Shown here: positions 1 through 8,324 of the stretch, piece after piece
Position numbering within the stretch: position 1 is the stretch's first letter
Layout: each line of letters begins with the position of its first letter
Assembly (NCBI GenBank): GCA_021372375.1
Contig: JAJFUN010000078.1
Location: forward strand, 40,421 to 104,420
DNA: 64,000 bases
Direction: 5' to 3'
From: Pelosinus sp.
GTDB taxonomy: Bacteria; Bacillota; Negativicutes; Propionisporales; Propionisporaceae
Notes under the pieces: generated by a model
What the model was told of the DNA's origin: nothing
The model's input: only the letters and a program-made list of their open reading frames with translations
Databases searched by the model: none
Program-made: the position numbers and the translations under genes

Positions 1-374
1 AAATTGATACTTAATAAAGTAACAATTTCGTCCCGTCCCCAACTGTCTCTTAAAAAGAATCTGATCGTTTTTCATGTAGGGGCAATCCCTCTGTGGTTGC
101 CCGCGTAGAGACGCTCTAACAAGAAGAAACTAATCTGTGGTAATAAGAAAACCCAAACTTATAACCGATGCCTTTCTTAATACCACAGAAAGTTATTCAT
201 AATAGATTGTTTGTGCGCGGGCAACCACGGAGGGATTGCCCCTACGAAGGCAAACATTCCACTTCTAATTATACTTACATTGTATTCCATAATAGCCTGT
301 TGACATTGGGCTCCTAGCTTTCTGATTTTTAATACAGGGACAATTCCCCTTAAGTGCACAACGAGCGAAATCGA
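1..374. repeat. Gene-free edge with dispersed inverted repeat pair
   Basis: No convincing gene is seen here. A roughly 30-bp sequence at 76-105 (core GGGGCAATCCCTCTGTGG) recurs in inverted orientation at 216-245, with about 110 bp between the arms. The same unit, extended by TTTGCCTTCG on one side, occurs again at 35751-35788, so this is a dispersed family rather than a local hairpin. Short GGGACA/TGTCCC-type stretches near 30-45 and 337-350 look like decayed members of another intergenic repeat family. Confidence 0.7.
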
Positions 375-611
375 TTATTTCAATGCTCTCAACTTCTTAC
401 TGTACCTTTCCTCATTATAAGCTTCATTCGTTTTCATTACATCGTATATTTCCTCAATAAGAACAACAGCCATTTTTTCTTTGGCGATCTTCTCGGTGTA
501 TCCCAATTTTTTTAATCTTTCCAATGTCATTCTTGTAATTGGCGGATTATTCTCTCTAAGCTGATTGTCAAGAACCGCCAAAATGGTCATTTTAAAATTT
601 TGATTGGCCAT
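375..611 (-). CDS. Small conserved-looking protein of unknown function
   Basis: A 78-residue, charged, probably helical cytoplasmic protein. I do not recognise the family with confidence. The start is supported by CAGGAG seven to eight bases before the ATG at 611. It has no signal peptide, membrane segment or cysteine motif. The centre reads ERLKKLGYTEKIAKEKMAVV, followed by an acidic helix and a basic C-terminus (KKLRALK). It stands alone: palindromic repeats lie on both sides and no neighbour suggests a role. Base composition and the ribosome binding site argue for a real gene. Confidence 0.6.
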   Translation of the reverse strand: MANQNFKMTILAVLDNQLRENNPPITRMTLERLKKLGYTEKIAKEKMAVVLIEEIYDVMKTNEAYNEERYSKKLRALK

Positions 612-696
612 ATTTATAATCTCCTGATATTTATTTTTCTAGTTTTGTTTTCAGTCCCACATGAAATATAGGGACAAAAAACTTGACAGGTGAGAT

Positions 697-778
697 GGGC
701 ACCGAAAAAAGGGAGAAAACCAACTGCCCTGTCCATATGTTCCTGTTTCTTTTATAGCGACCCTTAGTTTCGGTGCCC
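697..778. repeat. Inverted repeat with 11-bp perfect arms
   Basis: GGGCACCGAAA at 697-707 is exactly matched by TTTCGGTGCCC at 768-778, with 60 bases between. Inner bases AAAGGG and CCCTT extend the pairing imperfectly. There is no T-run beyond either arm, so it is not a plain terminator. It looks like a small palindromic intergenic element. Confidence 0.6.
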
Positions 779-792
779 TTTCCGTAATTTAC

Positions 793-1284
793 TTATTCTA
801 AGTTACTTTTAATCACCCAACCATCATCGTCTAATTTTAATTTTCCCGTATTAACCATATCCGTTATATATCTATTTATACCTCGTTCAACTGGACCTGC
901 CTGACAATAGCTACTATTTTTTGTGTGATTACTTATATTATTATCGAAATCATAGCATGTCATCTCAATTAACTTTTTTGATTCATTTTTCTCAGAAAGA
1001 TAAATCATGCAATGCTCTTCATTATATTTAAGCTTATTAAGATTAGGGTATTCTTGCCAAAATTTATCCTTAAATACGTGTTTAATCCAAGCATTAATGG
1101 TTACGGCATTATTATATTCGTCATATTGACGATTCAGCTTATCAATGTCGACATAGCTATCCATGTATACGTCACTAGAAATTAGCCGCCAGTCTCGTAT
1201 CTGCGGCGCTGCTATTCCGATTGACATTACACACATTACCTGAATTATTACCAATAACATAATTACTGATTTTTTATTTCTCAA
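793..1284 (-). CDS. Exported protein, resembles surface-adhesin E-like proteins
   Basis: Predicted exported protein of about 163 residues. A basic start (LRNKK) is followed by a hydrophobic stretch ending in GIAAPQ, a typical signal peptide. The mature part has the pattern W-R-L-I-S-S-D-x-Y-x-D-x-Y-V-D, then an AWIKHVF stretch, reminiscent of short surface-adhesin E-like proteins common in Negativicutes; this family link is from memory and is tentative. I chose TTG at 1284 because GGGGGG lies nine bases upstream. The longer reading from GTG at 1302 starts directly after the previous stop and has no Shine-Dalgarno sequence. It follows another exported protein by 18 bases, so both are probably cotranscribed. 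Confidence 0.6.
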   Translation of the reverse strand: MRNKKSVIMLLVIIQVMCVMSIGIAAPQIRDWRLISSDVYMDSYVDIDKLNRQYDEYNNAVTINAWIKHVFKDKFWQEYPNLNKLKYNEEHCMIYLSEKNESKKLIEMTCYDFDNNISNHTKNSSYCQAGPVERGINRYITDMVNTGKLKLDDDGWVIKSNLE

Positions 1285-1302
1285 TCTTATTATTCCCCCC
1301 AC

Positions 1303-1695
1303 TTAACGATGTAATGCCGCACCATGATCAATCTTAAGATATGGAGTCAAACCATCATATGTCGCGGTATTCCAGTCAATCCACATATAGCGTATACCAC
1401 CGGCTTCACGAATAGCAAATTTACCACCGCCCGGATTACCACCAGCAAAATCATATCCTGCTACTACCTCACAGCCATTAATATAGCGGTCATGCACCTC
1501 AATGGCTAAATTCCCATTATTATCATACCAGTTACCAGCAATACGATTTAATACGTTCTGGACATACCGGTATTCCATCTGCATAGCATTCGCTTTACCA
1601 AATTCAAAATTAGTCGTAGACACATTAAAATTATAACTACCAGCAAATGCACCGATAACCGCTATAGCTAAAACAAATCTTTTAAAAGCCCTCAT
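1303..1695 (-). CDS. Small exported protein of unknown function
   Basis: Predicted secreted protein of 130 residues. The start at 1695 is chosen because TGGAGGATTA precedes it; the upstream extension (to 1788) lacks such a site. Residues 1-20 form a signal peptide (MRAFKRFVLAIAVIGAFAGS). The mature region contains AGNWYDNNGNLAIEV, then INGCEVVAGYDFAGG, a pattern I associate with short exported Negativicute proteins with a single cysteine; no function is known to me. It ends 18 bases before the start of a second exported protein, which suggests a two-gene unit acting in the periplasm or at the surface. Confidence 0.6.
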   Translation of the reverse strand: MRAFKRFVLAIAVIGAFAGSYNFNVSTTNFEFGKANAMQMEYRYVQNVLNRIAGNWYDNNGNLAIEVHDRYINGCEVVAGYDFAGGNPGGGKFAIREAGGIRYMWIDWNTATYDGLTPYLKIDHGAALHR

Positions 1696-1944
1696 TTTTC
1701 TAATCCTCCAGCAGCTAAAGGCCATTCTACCGCTTGACCTGATTAAAATAAAAAAGTTTAACGCCTTTTCATTTTCAATCCAAACCATAAAACTACAGGT
1801 TCAGACTTGAGCTTCTAAGGAAAAACGAGTGTCAGGTATGAATTATTTTATTCCGCTATCAGTATGTTATATTTTTATAATCTTTCATTGTTTTCCATAC
1901 CTTTACACAAAAGTCCTGCACAATATGCCAAAAGTTATTTGCCT

Positions 1945-1983
1945 AAAAATGCTCCGACCATCTCGCAGGCCGGAGCATTTTTT
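1945..1983. terminator. Bidirectional intrinsic terminator
   Basis: AAAATGCTCCG and CGGAGCATTTT form a strong stem flanked by A-runs on one side and T-runs on the other, so it can end transcripts in both directions. On the minus strand it lies downstream of the UPF0158 gene that ends at 2201. Confidence 0.75.
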
Positions 1984-2064
1984 ATCCTATATAAGCGACA
2001 TTGGAACAAGGTCCACGCCACCGTTATATTCCATTTAGATGTTATTTGTGGCATTTGTCAGTCC

Positions 2065-2148
2065 AGGGGACAGGCGCCTAGTCCCACGCAACATTTGTGA
2101 CAATCTAGCTTTTTGATTCTTAACAGAGGGACAAGGCGCCTGTCCCCT
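2065..2148. repeat. Palindromic element with 14-bp perfect arms
   Basis: AGGGGACAGGCGCC at 2065-2078 is exactly complementary to GGCGCCTGTCCCCT at 2135-2148. The 56 bases between contain further GGGACA/GTCCC motifs. There is no T-run after the stem. It lies between the UPF0158 gene and the terminator and resembles dispersed intergenic GGGACA-type repeats of Firmicutes. The stretch 1789-2200 holds only this and the terminator. Confidence 0.65.
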
Positions 2149-2200
2149 TCAGTGCCATTAAAATAGCTAGAGAAAAATCGGTTTATTGTTCTATGCTCTA

Positions 2201-2665
2201 CTACTGAGTATAACTAATACTATTCCGCTCACACCAACTAATAGCAATGCCGCGCAGTGCTTCTTCTCGATAACTATACCATCTATCCTCAATCCCATAC
2301 CTATTTACAGTATACTTAAAGCGCCGGAAAGCTCCTTTCCCATTAATTGCATCATACAATGCTGCTGATATTTTTCCGTTATCCAGTGAATTACAAAATC
2401 GTTCCATTATACGATATTCATCAATTTCCTGTTTATCAGGCAATCCAATATACTTGTCCCAATTCACATCAATGTCAAAAGCATCTTTAATTGACGCCCT
2501 CTGCCAATCTGGATACTGTGAAAAGTCATCATCTTCTTCCGATTCCTCGGCAATAGCCATTTCCTCTTTACTAACAGTAACAATCAGCCCTGTTTCCTTA
2601 TTCAAATATTTATAGAATTCATCCATTTGCATTTCCATTTCAGCAACTAAGTCTTTTATTTTCAT
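2201..2665 (-). CDS. UPF0158 family protein
   Basis: A cytoplasmic protein of about 154 residues that matches the UPF0158 family, whose function is unknown. Family-like features are the N-terminal KIKDLVAEMEMQMDEF, a YLNKETG turn, the acidic stretch EESEEDDDF, and the C-terminal YGIEDRWYSYREEALRGIA. The ATG at 2665 has GGAAGG nine bases upstream, inside the end of the preceding gene. Longer starts at 2671 and 2674 overlap that gene and are too close to the ribosome site. It is translationally coupled to the gene upstream. Confidence 0.75.
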   Translation of the reverse strand: MKIKDLVAEMEMQMDEFYKYLNKETGLIVTVSKEEMAIAEESEEDDDFSQYPDWQRASIKDAFDIDVNWDKYIGLPDKQEIDEYRIMERFCNSLDNGKISAALYDAINGKGAFRRFKYTVNRYGIEDRWYSYREEALRGIAISWCERNSISYTQ

Positions 2666-2670
2666 AATCA

Positions 2671-3036
2671 TCACCCTTCCTCTTCACCAACCATAGATTT
2701 TGCTTCTTCCCAGGTTATGCCGTATGGTGCACCACCGGAAGTATATCCGGCAATAAAATAAAATGTATCATCACTATCAGCAAATACTAAAGCATCCAGC
2801 TCCTTTTGCTGCTTTTTTTGTAGGCGCTTCATGCGCTGAGCTTCAACGCCTTTTTTTACACAATCAATATATTGGGCAGTAAATTTATGTCCCAGCAGTT
2901 GAAGCTCTGTAATAGCGCATAGTATATCTACACCAAAACGTTTTCTATAACCCTTAACAAGGTTATTTCCTTCATATTTAGCTATCCATTGTTTTGCAGC
3001 CTGAAGCCGTCTCTCTCTTTTCTTGACTTTTTGCAT
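2671..3036 (-). CDS. Conserved hypothetical protein coupled to UPF0158
   Basis: A 121-residue cytoplasmic protein of unknown function. The N-terminal half is very basic (KKRERRLQAAKQWIAKYEG), then a helical segment and a second basic stretch (RMKRLQKKQQKE). The C-terminus carries FYFIAGYTSGGAPYGITWEE, a motif I recall from small uncharacterised Firmicute proteins. TTAGGAG lies seven bases before the ATG at 3036; the longer frame to 3090 lacks a site. The coding region abuts the UPF0158 gene, so both are one operon and may act together. Confidence 0.6.
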   Translation of the reverse strand: MQKVKKRERRLQAAKQWIAKYEGNNLVKGYRKRFGVDILCAITELQLLGHKFTAQYIDCVKKGVEAQRMKRLQKKQQKELDALVFADSDDTFYFIAGYTSGGAPYGITWEEAKSMVGEEEG

Positions 3037-3161
3037 ATATTCTCCTAAATATCTCGCTTCTAATATATGAATTATTTTAGCACACATCATACAATCACCC
3101 TAGATTTGAACGATAATATTTTGCCCCAAAAACAAAAACAAGGTAAAAAGAAATATCCAAA

Positions 3162-3202
3162 CAAAAAACCGGTCAAGGGGTTCACTTCCCCTTCAACCGG
3201 CT
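3162..3202 (-). terminator. Intrinsic terminator of thiGH
   Basis: On the minus strand, AGCCGGTTGAAGGGG pairs with CCCCTTGACCGGTT and is followed by TTTTTTG. It lies 60 bases after the thiH stop and ends that operon. Confidence 0.85.
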
Positions 3203-3261
3203 AGTTCCATTTGCAGATTATTTTATTTAGACCAATCCTATACTTGGTACATCCAAAGTTT

Positions 3262-4485
3262 TTAAAGATAAATATAATCACTCATCACAGGCTGCAGCCC
3301 CTGGTCGACTAAATCGTCGTAAACTTCTTTGACCGTACGGGCGTCTGATATTTCAAACTGCTCATCCCCTTTGGCCTCGCTATCATCACTATGCCCGCCG
3401 ATGGCTACCGAGACGCCGGCCGAAATCTTGGTGGCTCCCATCTGAACGAGATGCTGCCTGACCTTAGCGCATTCCCGGGTAGAAACTGTAATATTGGCAT
3501 AAGGCAAAAATAGCCGATAGGCTGTTACTACCTGTACAAGCTGCGCTTCGTGTACATCCATGGGATTGATTTTTTCATTGTTGATAATTGGTCTGAGGCG
3601 CGGACACGACAAGGCTATTTCCGCCTGTGGGTATTTGCGCTGCAATAAATATGCATGATACCCTGTCGCAAAAGCATCCTTACGGAAATCGTCAAGTCCA
3701 AGTAAAGCCGCAAAACCAACGCCGCGCATGCCGCCCATGAGCGCCCGTTCCTGCGCATTGAAGCGATACGGGAAAATCCGTTTGTGCCCGGCAAGGTGCA
3801 GTGTTTCGTACCGGTCAGAATCATAGGTTTCCTGAAACACCGTCACATAATCCGCACCGCATTTTTGCAGGTAAGCATAATCCTCGCTATTCATCGGATA
3901 AACCTCAAGGCCGACGACATTAAAATATTCCCGGGCAATTTTACAGGCCTCGCCGATATATTTTACGTCAGACATCTTAGAACTCTCACCTGTCAGAAGC
4001 AGTATCTCCTTTAAGCCAGTTTCGGCAATGGCCTTCATTTCGGTTTCAATTTCTTTTGCATTTAATTTGGCTCGTTTAATTTTGTTATGACAGTTAAAAC
4101 CGCAGTAAATGCAGTAATTTTCGCAGTAATTGGCAATGTATAACGGCGTAAACATATAAATAGAATTACCGTAATGCTCCCTTGTTCTTACCTTGGCTGC
4201 CTGTGCCATCTCTTCTAAAAAAGGCAGCGCTGCCGGTGAAAGAAGCGCTTTAAAATCTTCCGGACTAAGAGAATCTTTGTTTAAAGCCTGCCGAACTTCC
4301 TTTGGGCCATAGGCCTTGTAATCATACCCTGCTCTGGCCGCAATCACCTCTTTAAGTACATCCGATTTGATAGCTTCCATACCAGGTAAATACTTCATAT
4401 GATTAATCCGGTTCTTCGGCAAATGCTCGCGAATCTCCTCACTAAAAATACCTGTTTCTAGTCGTGCTTCGTTTGCTTGTCCCAT
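3262..4485 (-). CDS. thiH: 2-iminoacetate synthase ThiH
   Basis: Radical SAM enzyme that cleaves tyrosine to 2-iminoacetate (dehydroglycine) and p-cresol, the anaerobic route to the glycine-derived part of the thiamine thiazole ring. The cluster motif CENYCIYC is visible near residues 120-130, preceded by the family pattern SIYMFTPLYIANYC. Length (407 residues) is slightly longer than the usual ~370-380. GGAGGG lies seven bases before the ATG at 4485, overlapping the end of thiG. ThiH normally works with ThiG and the sulfur carrier ThiS. Here thiG directly precedes it, but no thiS is seen next to it. The oxygen-sensitive ThiH, rather than ThiO, fits an anaerobe. Confidence 0.93.
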   Translation of the reverse strand: MGQANEARLETGIFSEEIREHLPKNRINHMKYLPGMEAIKSDVLKEVIAARAGYDYKAYGPKEVRQALNKDSLSPEDFKALLSPAALPFLEEMAQAAKVRTREHYGNSIYMFTPLYIANYCENYCIYCGFNCHNKIKRAKLNAKEIETEMKAIAETGLKEILLLTGESSKMSDVKYIGEACKIAREYFNVVGLEVYPMNSEDYAYLQKCGADYVTVFQETYDSDRYETLHLAGHKRIFPYRFNAQERALMGGMRGVGFAALLGLDDFRKDAFATGYHAYLLQRKYPQAEIALSCPRLRPIINNEKINPMDVHEAQLVQVVTAYRLFLPYANITVSTRECAKVRQHLVQMGATKISAGVSVAIGGHSDDSEAKGDEQFEISDARTVKEVYDDLVDQGLQPVMSDYIYL

Positions 4486-4487
4486 GA

Positions 4488-5282
4488 TTATCCCTCCTGC
4501 TCTTGTAAAAATCCTGTTAGCGGTGAGGAAGCGGCTGCCCCTTTATCTATTACCCGCCCTAGTCCAGCAAGATACGCTGCTCGTCCGGCAATTATGGCAT
4601 TTTTAAAGGCTGCCGCCATCGAAACAACATCGCGGGCAGTCGCAATCGCGGTATTTATCATAACCGCGGCAGCGCCCATTTCCATAGCCAGACAAGCATC
4701 AGAAGGACGGCCGATTCCAGCATCAACAATAATCGGCAAATCAATTTCATCAATTAAAATTTTTATGAATTCCTTGGTACAAAGCCCTTTATTGGAGCCA
4801 ATTGGCGAGCCTAGGGGCATAATGGTGGCCGCCCCCGCGTTTTTAAGATCCCGGGCCACGTTTAAATCAGGATACATGTACGGCATAACAATAAAGCCTT
4901 CCTTGGCTAACATTTCGGTAGCTTGGATGGTTTCCTGATTATCAGGCAAAAGATACTTGGAATCACGGATAACTTCAATCTTCACAAAATCGCCGCACCC
5001 AAGTTCGCGGGCTAAACGGGCAATCCGTACAGCCTCCTTGGCATTTCTAGCCCCAGATGTATTAGGCAGCAGCGTAACTCCCTTAGGGATAAAATCTAAA
5101 ATATTGCCCACGCCGCCCTGATTGGCCCGTCTAAGTGCAAGCGTAATCATTTGCGCGCCGCCATGGCTTATCGCGGCTTTGATTAAATCGAGTGAGTATT
5201 TACCTGAACCCAAAATAAAGCGCGAATCAAATACCTGACCGCCGATTACCAACTTATCTTCTTTAGTTTGCTGTGTTTCCAT
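4488..5282 (-). CDS. thiG: Thiazole synthase ThiG
   Basis: Cytoplasmic thiazole synthase, which joins 1-deoxyxylulose 5-phosphate, dehydroglycine and ThiS-bound sulfur into the thiazole phosphate of thiamine. The 264-residue protein has the TIM-barrel features of the family: FILGSGKYS near the N-terminus, TLLPNTSGA, the Schiff-base lysine region [18 protein letters not shown], and [17 protein letters not shown] lies before the ATG at 5282. It is the first gene of a two-gene operon. A sigma-A promoter and a long leader with two hairpins lie upstream. The lack of an adjacent thiS means the sulfur carrier must be encoded elsewhere. Confidence 0.95.
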   Translation of the reverse strand: METQQTKEDKLVIGGQVFDSRFILGSGKYSLDLIKAAISHGGAQMITLALRRANQGGVGNILDFIPKGVTLLPNTSGARNAKEAVRIARLARELGCGDFVKIEVIRDSKYLLPDNQETIQATEMLAKEGFIVMPYMYPDLNVARDLKNAGAATIMPLGSPIGSNKGLCTKEFIKILIDEIDLPIIVDAGIGRPSDACLAMEMGAAAVMINTAIATARDVVSMAAAFKNAIIAGRAAYLAGLGRVIDKGAAASSPLTGFLQEQEG

Positions 5283-5340
5283 GTTTAGCTCCTCCTGTTA
5301 TAAACACAATAAATAAAACGCTATGCGTTTTTAAAATAAC

Positions 5341-5477
5341 AAGAAAGTAAGTAACGTTTCGGCTAATTCAGAAAAACAAGCTATAGCCCCTCAGCCCGAA
5401 ATGTTATACTTTCTTAGATTATAAAAAAAGACCATGAAAGTATTACACCCGTGGTGGTGTACCCCTTCATGATCTTT
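5341..5477 (-). promoter_or_regulatory. Structured thiG leader with attenuator-like terminator
   Basis: The minus-strand transcript first folds a hairpin (arms 5466-5477 and 5427-5438, AAAGATCATGAA pairing with TTCATGGTCTTT) followed by seven Ts, i.e. an intrinsic terminator ahead of thiG. A second long hairpin follows, with AAGAAAGTA pairing across 5407-5415 and 5341-5349 and AACATTTCGGGCT pairing with AGCCGAAACGTT. The TPP-riboswitch core was looked for and not found, despite a GGGCTGAGGGG stretch. The arrangement suggests transcription attenuation. Confidence 0.55.
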
Positions 5478-5525
5478 AATCACTCTATTGGTTCAATATT
5501 AAAATTATCATTTTAGAACGTTTTT

Positions 5526-5554
5526 ATTATAATCGTGGAAATTTGATTTGTCAA
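5526..5554 (-). promoter_or_regulatory. Sigma-A promoter for thiGH
   Basis: On the minus strand TTGACA (5549-5554) and TATAAT (5526-5531) are separated by exactly 17 bases. Both hexamers are perfect consensus. It lies just beyond the stop of the preceding metallo-hydrolase gene and reads into the thiG leader. Confidence 0.85.
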
Positions 5555-5559
5555 TTATC

Positions 5560-6378
5560 CTAAAGTTCAATTTTTTCTAAGTCGTTGGGTACAAAAACCG
5601 CACCGTTAAAGACTGAACCGGCTTCTTTAGTATAGCATATTTTACGCTCGGCCAGTTTTGTATCTTCGGTGTGGTATAAAACCAAATTTTTTATGTCAAA
5701 CCGCTCTGCTAATTTACCCGCATCGAGTGCTGTACTGTGATGTTTGGCGTAAGGTTTAAAAATCTCTTTATCGCTGTACAAGCAATAGGCTTCCGACAGC
5801 ATCCAGTCACACTTTTCCACATAGTCTTTACTCACTGCCTCGTTATATGGTTCATCCCCCAGACACACTAAAGTCCTGCCGTTAGGCAGCAAAGCACGAA
5901 ACCCAAATTGCTTGGCTTTAGTCGAAACAATATCAAAGAACTTAATTTCCATTGTCGCAGCCTCAATGCTATCGCCATCTGCTACTTCATGAAATACAAT
6001 CCGGCTACCAATAAATTGCACTAAGTTCTGTGGTAAAGTCATGCCGCAAAATGTCGTAATCATTTTAACCAATTCATCATGGCAATATATAGTGAACTGG
6101 CCATCATACTTTTTATTTATCATTAACATAGCAACTTTTCTAACCATCCAGATGACGCCGAGCACGTGATCGGTATGTCCATGTGTGACAAACATATGAT
6201 GAATACCTGTATAGGAAATATCAGCTTCCGCCAGCTGCTTCATAATTCCATTGCCGCCGCCTGCATCCACTAAAAAATATTCGTCCCCATTTTGCAAGGC
6301 AAAACAAGTATTATAGCACTTTGTTACCATTGCATGTCCTGTTCCTAACATAATTAATTGTGTGTCCAATTCTACCAT
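5560..6378 (-). CDS. MBL-fold hydrolase, RNase Z-like
   Basis: A 272-residue metallo-beta-lactamase-fold protein. The zinc motif is THGHTDH near residue 66, with further ligands likely in CLGDEP and YAKHHSTALDAG, and a late histidine in LVLYHTED. This spacing is that of the RNase Z/ElaC-like branch, but it lacks enough recognisable signature to claim tRNA processing; the substrate is unknown. The start is uncertain: the ATG at 6378 has AAGG only two bases away, while a TTG nine bases downstream (6369) has better spacing. It is a single gene followed by the thi promoter. Confidence 0.8.
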   Translation of the reverse strand: MVELDTQLIMLGTGHAMVTKCYNTCFALQNGDEYFLVDAGGGNGIMKQLAEADISYTGIHHMFVTHGHTDHVLGVIWMVRKVAMLMINKKYDGQFTIYCHDELVKMITTFCGMTLPQNLVQFIGSRIVFHEVADGDSIEAATMEIKFFDIVSTKAKQFGFRALLPNGRTLVCLGDEPYNEAVSKDYVEKCDWMLSEAYCLYSDKEIFKPYAKHHSTALDAGKLAERFDIKNLVLYHTEDTKLAERKICYTKEAGSVFNGAVFVPNDLEKIEL

Positions 6379-6554
6379 CCTTTTTAGTTATATATTCAAT
6401 AACATAAGCTTGGTATTTTTAACATATTTCGCGTTATTCCAAAGTTACTCCTGCATTGCTGGAGAATTTAAAATGAGAATGCCCCACTAAGTACGACATC
6501 CCCAATATAAAAACGCACTTATTAAATTGTCTTATATTCTACATTGCCCATAGT

Positions 6555-7616
6555 CTACTTTAGAAATAATAGCTTGTCGTCCGGAATCTGCAAACGCAAA
6601 TTCTGTTTATCATGAATTTCTTGCCATTCATCTTTTGCCACTTGCCAGACAATCTCCTGGCCAAGCCCACATTCATTCTTATTTCTAACAATAATCATCA
6701 TACTAAAAGTATCTTCAATCACCCGTTCAATTTCAAAGTTCAAACAGTTTACCTGGCTGTTTTCCGCTGGATTTAAACATAATTTCAAATAATGTGCCCG
6801 TATTCCCACATATTTTATATTGTCAGGCACAGGAATTGTACTACTTAAAATACAATTCCAATCAATTGCCCTGATTGTATAATCAGAAATTTTTTCTGCT
6901 TTTGAATGATTTTTGCATCCAGTCAGCCGTGAGGCTGCTAATGTTTCAGGACTATTAAACAGCGCTTTTTTAGCGCTGATTTGTTCTATCTTTCCGTTAG
7001 TAAGCACTGCGGTTCGATCACAGAGACGATAGACTTCATCCCGGCTGTGCGAAACAAAGATAATCGTGTCCTTGTACTTTTCTAAAACTTTCATGGTTTC
7101 TAGTTCAATCTGCCATTTTAAATGGTTATCAAGGGCTGAAAATGGCTCATCAAGCATAATAATATCTGGCTCTGCCGCAAATATTCTGGCCAATGCAACC
7201 CGCTGCTGCTGTCCGCCGGAAATTTGTCCGGGATAACGCTTTTCAAGACCCGCTAAATAAAAAGAAGCTATTTTCTCCTGCACAATCTGCTTTCTGTCAG
7301 GCTTTGAGCGCTGAATGCCTGCCGCTATATTTTCTTCGACCGTCATATGCGGAAAAAGTGCATAATTTTGAAATAAATAACCTGTTTTTCGCTCTTGCGG
7401 GGTCAAGTTAATCTGTTTAGCCGAATCAAATAATACACGATTATTTAGTACAATTTTTCCGGAGTCTGGTTTGATAATGCCCGCAATGCACTTGAGCGTC
7501 ATACTTTTGCCGCAGCCGGATGCGCCGAGTAAGCCTAAGATCTCGTCTTGGGCTTCAAGCTCTACTGCCAGTGAAAAATCGCCTAAAGATTTTTTAATAT
7601 CTACATAAATAGACAT
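6555..7616 (-). CDS. modC: Molybdate ABC transporter ATPase ModC
   Basis: ATP-binding subunit that powers molybdate (or tungstate) import with ModA and ModB. The 353-residue protein shows Walker A GASGCGKS, signature ISGGQQQRVALAR, Walker B IIMLDEPFSALD and the switch FVSHSRDEVYRLCDR. A C-terminal region from about residue 235 fits the TOBE-type oxyanion domain of ModC, though it is divergent. GGAGGG before the ATG lies inside the end of modB (four bases apart), so the genes are coupled. Last gene of modABC. Confidence 0.9.
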   Translation of the reverse strand: MSIYVDIKKSLGDFSLAVELEAQDEILGLLGASGCGKSMTLKCIAGIIKPDSGKIVLNNRVLFDSAKQINLTPQERKTGYLFQNYALFPHMTVEENIAAGIQRSKPDRKQIVQEKIASFYLAGLEKRYPGQISGGQQQRVALARIFAAEPDIIMLDEPFSALDNHLKWQIELETMKVLEKYKDTIIFVSHSRDEVYRLCDRTAVLTNGKIEQISAKKALFNSPETLAASRLTGCKNHSKAEKISDYTIRAIDWNCILSSTIPVPDNIKYVGIRAHYLKLCLNPAENSQVNCLNFEIERVIEDTFSMMIIVRNKNECGLGQEIVWQVAKDEWQEIHDKQNLRLQIPDDKLLFLK

Positions 7617-7619
7617 GTA

Positions 7620-8303
7620 CTACCCTCCTTGCACCCAAGCAGCAGTTTTCCCTTTTTTCTGGACATTCGACCAATAATTCATCAATATCATAATGATAAA
7701 GGAAATAATAATAATCACGCCTGCCCATACATAAGCCGTATCGCGGTCCCCCGCCTGGACGGCCGAATAAATTGCCGTGGCCATGGTCTGTGTTCTGCCT
7801 GGAATATTGCCGGCCAGCATAATGGTTGCGCCAAACTCACCAAGCGCTCTGGCAAAGGCCAGCACCGTACCGGCGGCAATGCCCGGCCAGGATAAAGGCA
7901 AAACAATCCGCCAAAAAATCCGTTCCTCGGACATTCCCAGTGTCTGTGCTGCCGCAATCAGGTTATAGTCAATTTGCTCAAAAGCCCCCCGTGCCGTCCT
8001 ATACATTAAAGGAAAGGCCACCACGGTAGATGCAATTACGGTGGCCTCCCAGGAAAAAACTATGCTGAAATCAAACTGCAGCAGGAACTTGCCAATAACA
8101 CTGTTTTTCCCTAACAAGACCAGCAGGAAAAAACCGACGACGGTTGGCGGCAATACCAGCGGCAAAGTAAATATACCATCGATTATGCCCTGATATTTTT
8201 CCAGTCTCATTACATAGCGGGCGCCGTACAAACCCAGTACGAAGGTAATTACCGTGGCCAATAAAGCTGTTTTTAGTGATATATAGAGCGGTGCTAAATC
8301 CAT
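7620..8303 (-). CDS. modB: Molybdate ABC transporter permease ModB
   Basis: Inner-membrane permease of the molybdate importer, 227 residues with about five to six membrane segments. The binding-protein-dependent permease EAA loop is visible as AAAQTLGMSEERIFWRIVLP, followed by ARALGEFGATIMLAGNIPG, which is typical of ModB. GGGAGG precedes the ATG at 8303. It lies between modA (21 bases upstream) and modC (three bases downstream). Confidence 0.93.
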   Translation of the reverse strand: MDLAPLYISLKTALLATVITFVLGLYGARYVMRLEKYQGIIDGIFTLPLVLPPTVVGFFLLVLLGKNSVIGKFLLQFDFSIVFSWEATVIASTVVAFPLMYRTARGAFEQIDYNLIAAAQTLGMSEERIFWRIVLPLSWPGIAAGTVLAFARALGEFGATIMLAGNIPGRTQTMATAIYSAVQAGDRDTAYVWAGVIIIISFIIMILMNYWSNVQKKGKTAAWVQGG

Positions 8304-8324
8304 CGGCGGCCTCCCAAAAAGCTT

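Noticed and set aside
177..359. 60-codon minus-strand frame at the left edge
   Set aside because: It consists largely of the dispersed repeat unit and has no ribosome site.
1829..2100. Two plus-strand frames of 69 and 78 codons
   Set aside because: They overlap the terminator and the palindromic repeat and have no start signals.
4477..4938. 153-codon frame opposite thiG
   Set aside because: Shadow frame of thiG, with low-complexity Ala/Ile composition; thiG is clearly the coding strand.
5341..5477. Possible TPP riboswitch ahead of thiG
   Set aside because: Only a GGGCTGAGGGG stretch resembles the aptamer; the conserved second half with its CTGGATAATGCCAGC-like core is not present.
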